Shown: one piece after another, positions 61,134 through 64,000 of the stretch
Layout of the letters: each line of letters opens with the position of its first letter
Position numbering within the stretch: position 1 is the first letter of the stretch
From: Albula goreensis
Lineage: Eukaryota; Chordata; Actinopteri; Albuliformes; Albulidae
Length of the DNA stretch: 64,000 nucleotides
Direction: 5' to 3'
Assembly: GCA_022829145.1 (NCBI GenBank)
Contig: CM040751.1
Location: forward strand, 310,001 to 374,000
Program-made: the position numbers and the translations under genes
The notes under the pieces: model-generated
The model's input: the letters and a program-made list of their open reading frames with translations, nothing else
What the model was told of the DNA's origin: nothing
The model's database searches: none

Positions 61134-62382
61134 CAGTAGTACCTCACTATACGAGCATAATTCGAGAACTCGTACGTCGAAATTCTCGTATAGGAAAATA
61201 ATTTCTCCATAAGAAATAATGGAAAGCCCATGAATGCGTTCCAAGCCCCAACAATACACATTTACGCTTGTCCTAGCAATACATACCCCTTGTAAATGCA
61301 TTGTCACACAACAGAATGTGAGATATACAGTTATCCATTTTACAGTTATTTATCCATTTTACATGAAAAGTAAGGTATAAAATGTTACCTGGAAAAAATT
61401 TGTTATTAAAAATCAACAATTAAAAAAAACATGTTCACTGTTTATGATACGCAGAAACTCTTTTTTGAATGTTTCAGCTCCTCTAGCATCAGAGCTAGCA
61501 GCCTCTCCATGCTACACGACACTGTGGATACCGTTCCTTTTCTAAAATTTTTCGAACCATCCATGACTTGTCTTGAACTCTTCTGCTGGTGGATTATCTA
61601 CGGCGGATGATCCTGCAACAAGATCATCATGGATCCGTCTTGCTTTCTCGCAGATAATTGCCTTGCTTATGGAATCACCTGCGAGTTGCTTCTCGTTAAT
61701 CCATATGTGAAGAAGCTTCTCGACTTCCTCGATGTACTGTGTCTGTTGCTTGGAGATCCTCGTAACGCCTTTAGCAGGATCCATAGCCTTAAATTGTTCC
61801 TTATTCTTAAGGAGAGTACAGATGTAGATGGTAGATGTAGACCTGTTGAACATCTTTTGCCAGGTCAGACACGCGAGTCCCAGCCTCATGCTTCTTTATG
61901 ATGTCTTTCTTCATCTCCACTGTTCTTTCTTCCTCTTCTCCTTTTCTTCCTTTGGACGAGGCATAATGTAGTTAGGCATTAATAATGCAAAGCACAAAAA
62001 AACAGTTCACAAAAAAAGTTCACAAAGCACACGTGGAAACACAAAAAATGGCACACTAATGCAGCGAGCAAGAGTACGTGTTAATGCAGCAAACATGAGT
62101 GCGTCGAGGAAAGCTGAGCGCATGTGAGTAAAACAGAAGGCTCACCTTGCGCTTGCCGGGAAAAGCCTAGCGTGCCTGAGTAAACCCGACGTCTCATCTC
62201 GCTCGCGTAAGGAGTTGGATGCTCGTCTCGTGGCCAACGATGCTTACGAGCACTCGTAGGGGAAATACAAGCAGATTTGTGTTCTTGTGTCACGATACAT
62301 GACTCGTTTATCGGGTAACAAGTTTTAGCTCGTTCATCGAGTGTCTCGTATAGAGAGGAGCTCATTGAACGAGGTATCACTG
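61134..62382 (-). mobile_element. Tigger/pogo element with N-terminal transposase remnant
   Basis: Terminal repeats CAGTAGTACCTCACTATACG and (inverted) GAGGTATCACTG bound a 1.25-kb element, preceded by TA. The minus strand encodes the DNA-binding half of a Tigger transposase. A Psq-like helix-turn-helix contains K-K-H-E-A-G-T-R-V-S-D-L-A-K. A CENP-B-type segment follows, with I-E-E-V-E-K-L-L-H-I-W-I-N-E-K, I-C-E-K-A-R-R-I and S-H-G-W-F-E-K-F. The DDE catalytic half is missing, and a frame break lies between the two helix-turn-helix parts. Confidence 0.85.
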
Positions 62383-62839
62383 CAATCTCCTTCTCAATTA
62401 TTGTACCAAAACCAAACATAACCACTTCCAAAAATCCCATAAAGTTTCCGTTATTGCTATTTCTCTGAGAGAAATAGCAATAAGTGCAACTGCAGCCGAA
62501 CAGATGTTATAGAAAGTTCCAACTTTCTCTAAACATAAATTATTTATATATATATACACCAATTTTGCTGGGGGGAAAAAAATCTCACCATACAGTTCAT
62601 TTCAAACAGTTAACCCTTATGTCTGTGATTTGTGATGACCTGCTCTTCTCATTCCACCCTGTCACCGTTGTCCAATTGTCCGGTCTTAACCCTTTCTGTA
62701 GTCTCTCAGTCTCATCTTCTGGGATGTGAATCCCAAATTACCTCAGCACTGGCAAAATATCTCGTCATAAATTACACATCGCTGCCAATATTTCTTTTTC
62801 GCCATGTTGCTGCTGTAAAGAGCTAGTTTTTCAGGTTGT
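62383..62839. other. Intergenic DNA without recognised feature
   Basis: Short TA-rich tract at 62540-62560. Nothing else recognised. Confidence 0.4.
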
Positions 62840-63190
62840 TGCATTTAGCATAATCTTCCTTTTCTTTAGCACCGCGGACCTTGATTTAGAGGGTTTGAAG
62901 CACAATCTGTTCCAAGATTTCCTGGAGGACCTATCTGTAACCAAGAACTGATGCAGTTGTGTGGTCAAAGGCTCTGATGGGATGTTGTTGAATGCCAGAC
63001 TTGCTTGCGGCCCCCTGCACTCTACCTCTGCTGATTTCACTGCCATATTCATGGTCAGGGGCAAAGAGGATCATTGAAATAGCACAAGCAGTGATAATCC
63101 CCTTCTCCAGGCGATGCAAACCGGTGGTGGTCCCTCTGAGCCTGAAACTGCTGAAACTGGTGCAATAATCCAGGATTAGGTCATGTCCAG
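62840..63190 (-). pseudogene. Non-LTR retrotransposon reverse transcriptase fragment
   Basis: The minus strand carries, across frame changes, L-H-R-L-E-K-G-I-I-T-A-C-A-I-S and V-K-S-A-E-V-E-C-R-G-P-Q, then P-I-R-A-F followed by a degraded active-site region. These match the palm segment of a fish LINE reverse transcriptase in which P-I-R-x-F-M-D-D is the catalytic block. Here the Asp pair is lost. It is a short remnant. Confidence 0.5.
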
Positions 63191-63284
63191 GATTAAATTT
63201 CTTGCGTTTAACTTGGCTGAGCTACCTCAGTGCCTCTCACACTGTTTAGATGATAATTCTGTCTCAGTAGTAAACTTTATTTAG

Positions 63285-63450
63285 GGGTCAAAAATTTCAA
63301 AAATTCATACCTAAAAAGTATTTGGAGTAGACCTATAGGATTTTGCAAGGTCCCATGAATTTAATGGAAGTTTTTGCTTGAATTTTTTTCGAGAAAATCC
63401 ATGACATGAACTGGGGGTTGTGGTTGACTTGGCATGGAATGACCCTTTGG
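63285..63450 (-). repeat. Outer-end fragment of the palindromic element family
   Basis: GACCTATAGGATTTTGCAAG, TCCCATGAATTTAATGGAAG and GAGAAAATCCATGACATGAA match the outer part of arm 2 at 57320-57446. This copy continues further outward through GGTTGTGGTTGACTTGGCAT to GGAATGACCC, giving a probable true terminus (GGGTCATTCCATGCC on the minus strand) that the 55541-57446 copy has lost. Confidence 0.6.
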
Positions 63451-64000
63451 CAAAGCGTGTTTACGTAATGGAGAAAGATGCCAGATGATCAGATTTCTGG
63501 AGGGAGATCTCCAGGATGGGTTTATCTGCGACCACTCCGAGCTCGATGAGCAGTTAGAGAGCTACATCTTGATCTTCAGGCCAAACTAGCAGGGCTCCAC
63601 AATAATCCTGGATTGTGTAACGCTAAAGAGACAGACTACGTCATCCTCCTAGGCAGGAGGGGAGCTCTGAACATGACCAGGAAAGAAGACTTATACAACC
63701 AACAAATACCAAGAGTAAAATGAATATAAGTTTATTTTTGTTTGTAGCTGGAGAACAAGATACCACACAACAATCACAGATGGTAAAATCGGAGCTAAAA
63801 AAGGAAGCACCGGCTGTGTACACCTCTTGCTATAGGGTGGGGTGGAGCTCAGTTACTGAGTGCAGTTCATACAAAGTGTCCAATGGTAGGTGCTATTGTC
63901 AAAGCTAGAATAGTTAAAACATTCATTCAATTAACATGCACAGCACACGTGTAACAAGTACATTTGACAAATACTTTAAAATACAATTAAAAGGATATTA
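63451..64000. other. Window end, no feature recognised
   Basis: Mixed sequence without recognised gene or repeat. The two short opposing open frames near 63641-63908 show no motif. Confidence 0.3.

Noticed and set aside
55000-64000. A second host gene upstream of epha4
   Set aside because: All protein-like segments found here belong to Tc1, Tigger or LINE elements.

Overview
The window is vertebrate nuclear DNA, almost certainly from a teleost fish. It carries a multi-exon Eph receptor gene with large introns. It is also crowded with fish-type mobile elements: Sleeping Beauty-type Tc1 elements with IR/DR ends, other Tc1 relics, Tigger/pogo MITEs, hAT MITEs with the AGGGCTGGGCGATATGG end, L2/CR1 and L1 LINE fragments, a V-SINE-like core and a Ty3/gypsy pol fragment. 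Nothing bacterial is present. I cannot name the species.

The one host gene is the 5' half of epha4 (EphA4 receptor tyrosine kinase), on the minus strand. Six coding exons were placed by reading frame, splice sites and family exon sizes: exon 1 (45645-45735, signal peptide), exon 2 (43991-44058, 68 bp), exon 3 (40383-41046, 664 bp, ephrin-binding domain and start of the Cys-rich region), exon 4 (18473-18627, Cys-rich/EGF-like), exon 5 (10941-11276, 336 bp, first fibronectin III) and exon 6 (123-247, 125 bp, start of the second fibronectin III). The transmembrane, kinase and SAM exons lie beyond position 1. Exon 4 is 155 bp instead of the expected 156: one G is missing in a short G run. This shifts the frame and creates a stop early in exon 5. 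The other five exons are clean, so this is either a base-call error or a real lesion.

Introns, in transcript order: intron 1 is 1.6 kb, intron 2 is 2.9 kb, intron 3 is 21.8 kb, intron 4 is 7.2 kb and intron 5 is 10.7 kb. Introns 3 to 5 hold most of the intragenic repeats, including a 22-copy 30-bp minisatellite, long TA and CA/GT tracts, several TA-flanked MITEs, an L2 LINE 3' end, two Tc1 relics in intron 4 and an inverted pair of a module that looks like exon-intron-exon.

From 45.7 to 64 kb (upstream of epha4) I see no host gene. This stretch is a mosaic of nested and rearranged transposons. The most interesting parts are a palindromic element with 0.63-0.85 kb inverted arms (55541-57446) and two oppositely oriented Sleeping Beauty-type copies. 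These two copies now border complementary halves of one hAT element, which points to an inversion of about 5 kb. A GC-richer unique stretch near 54.9-55.24 kb is a candidate distal regulatory element.
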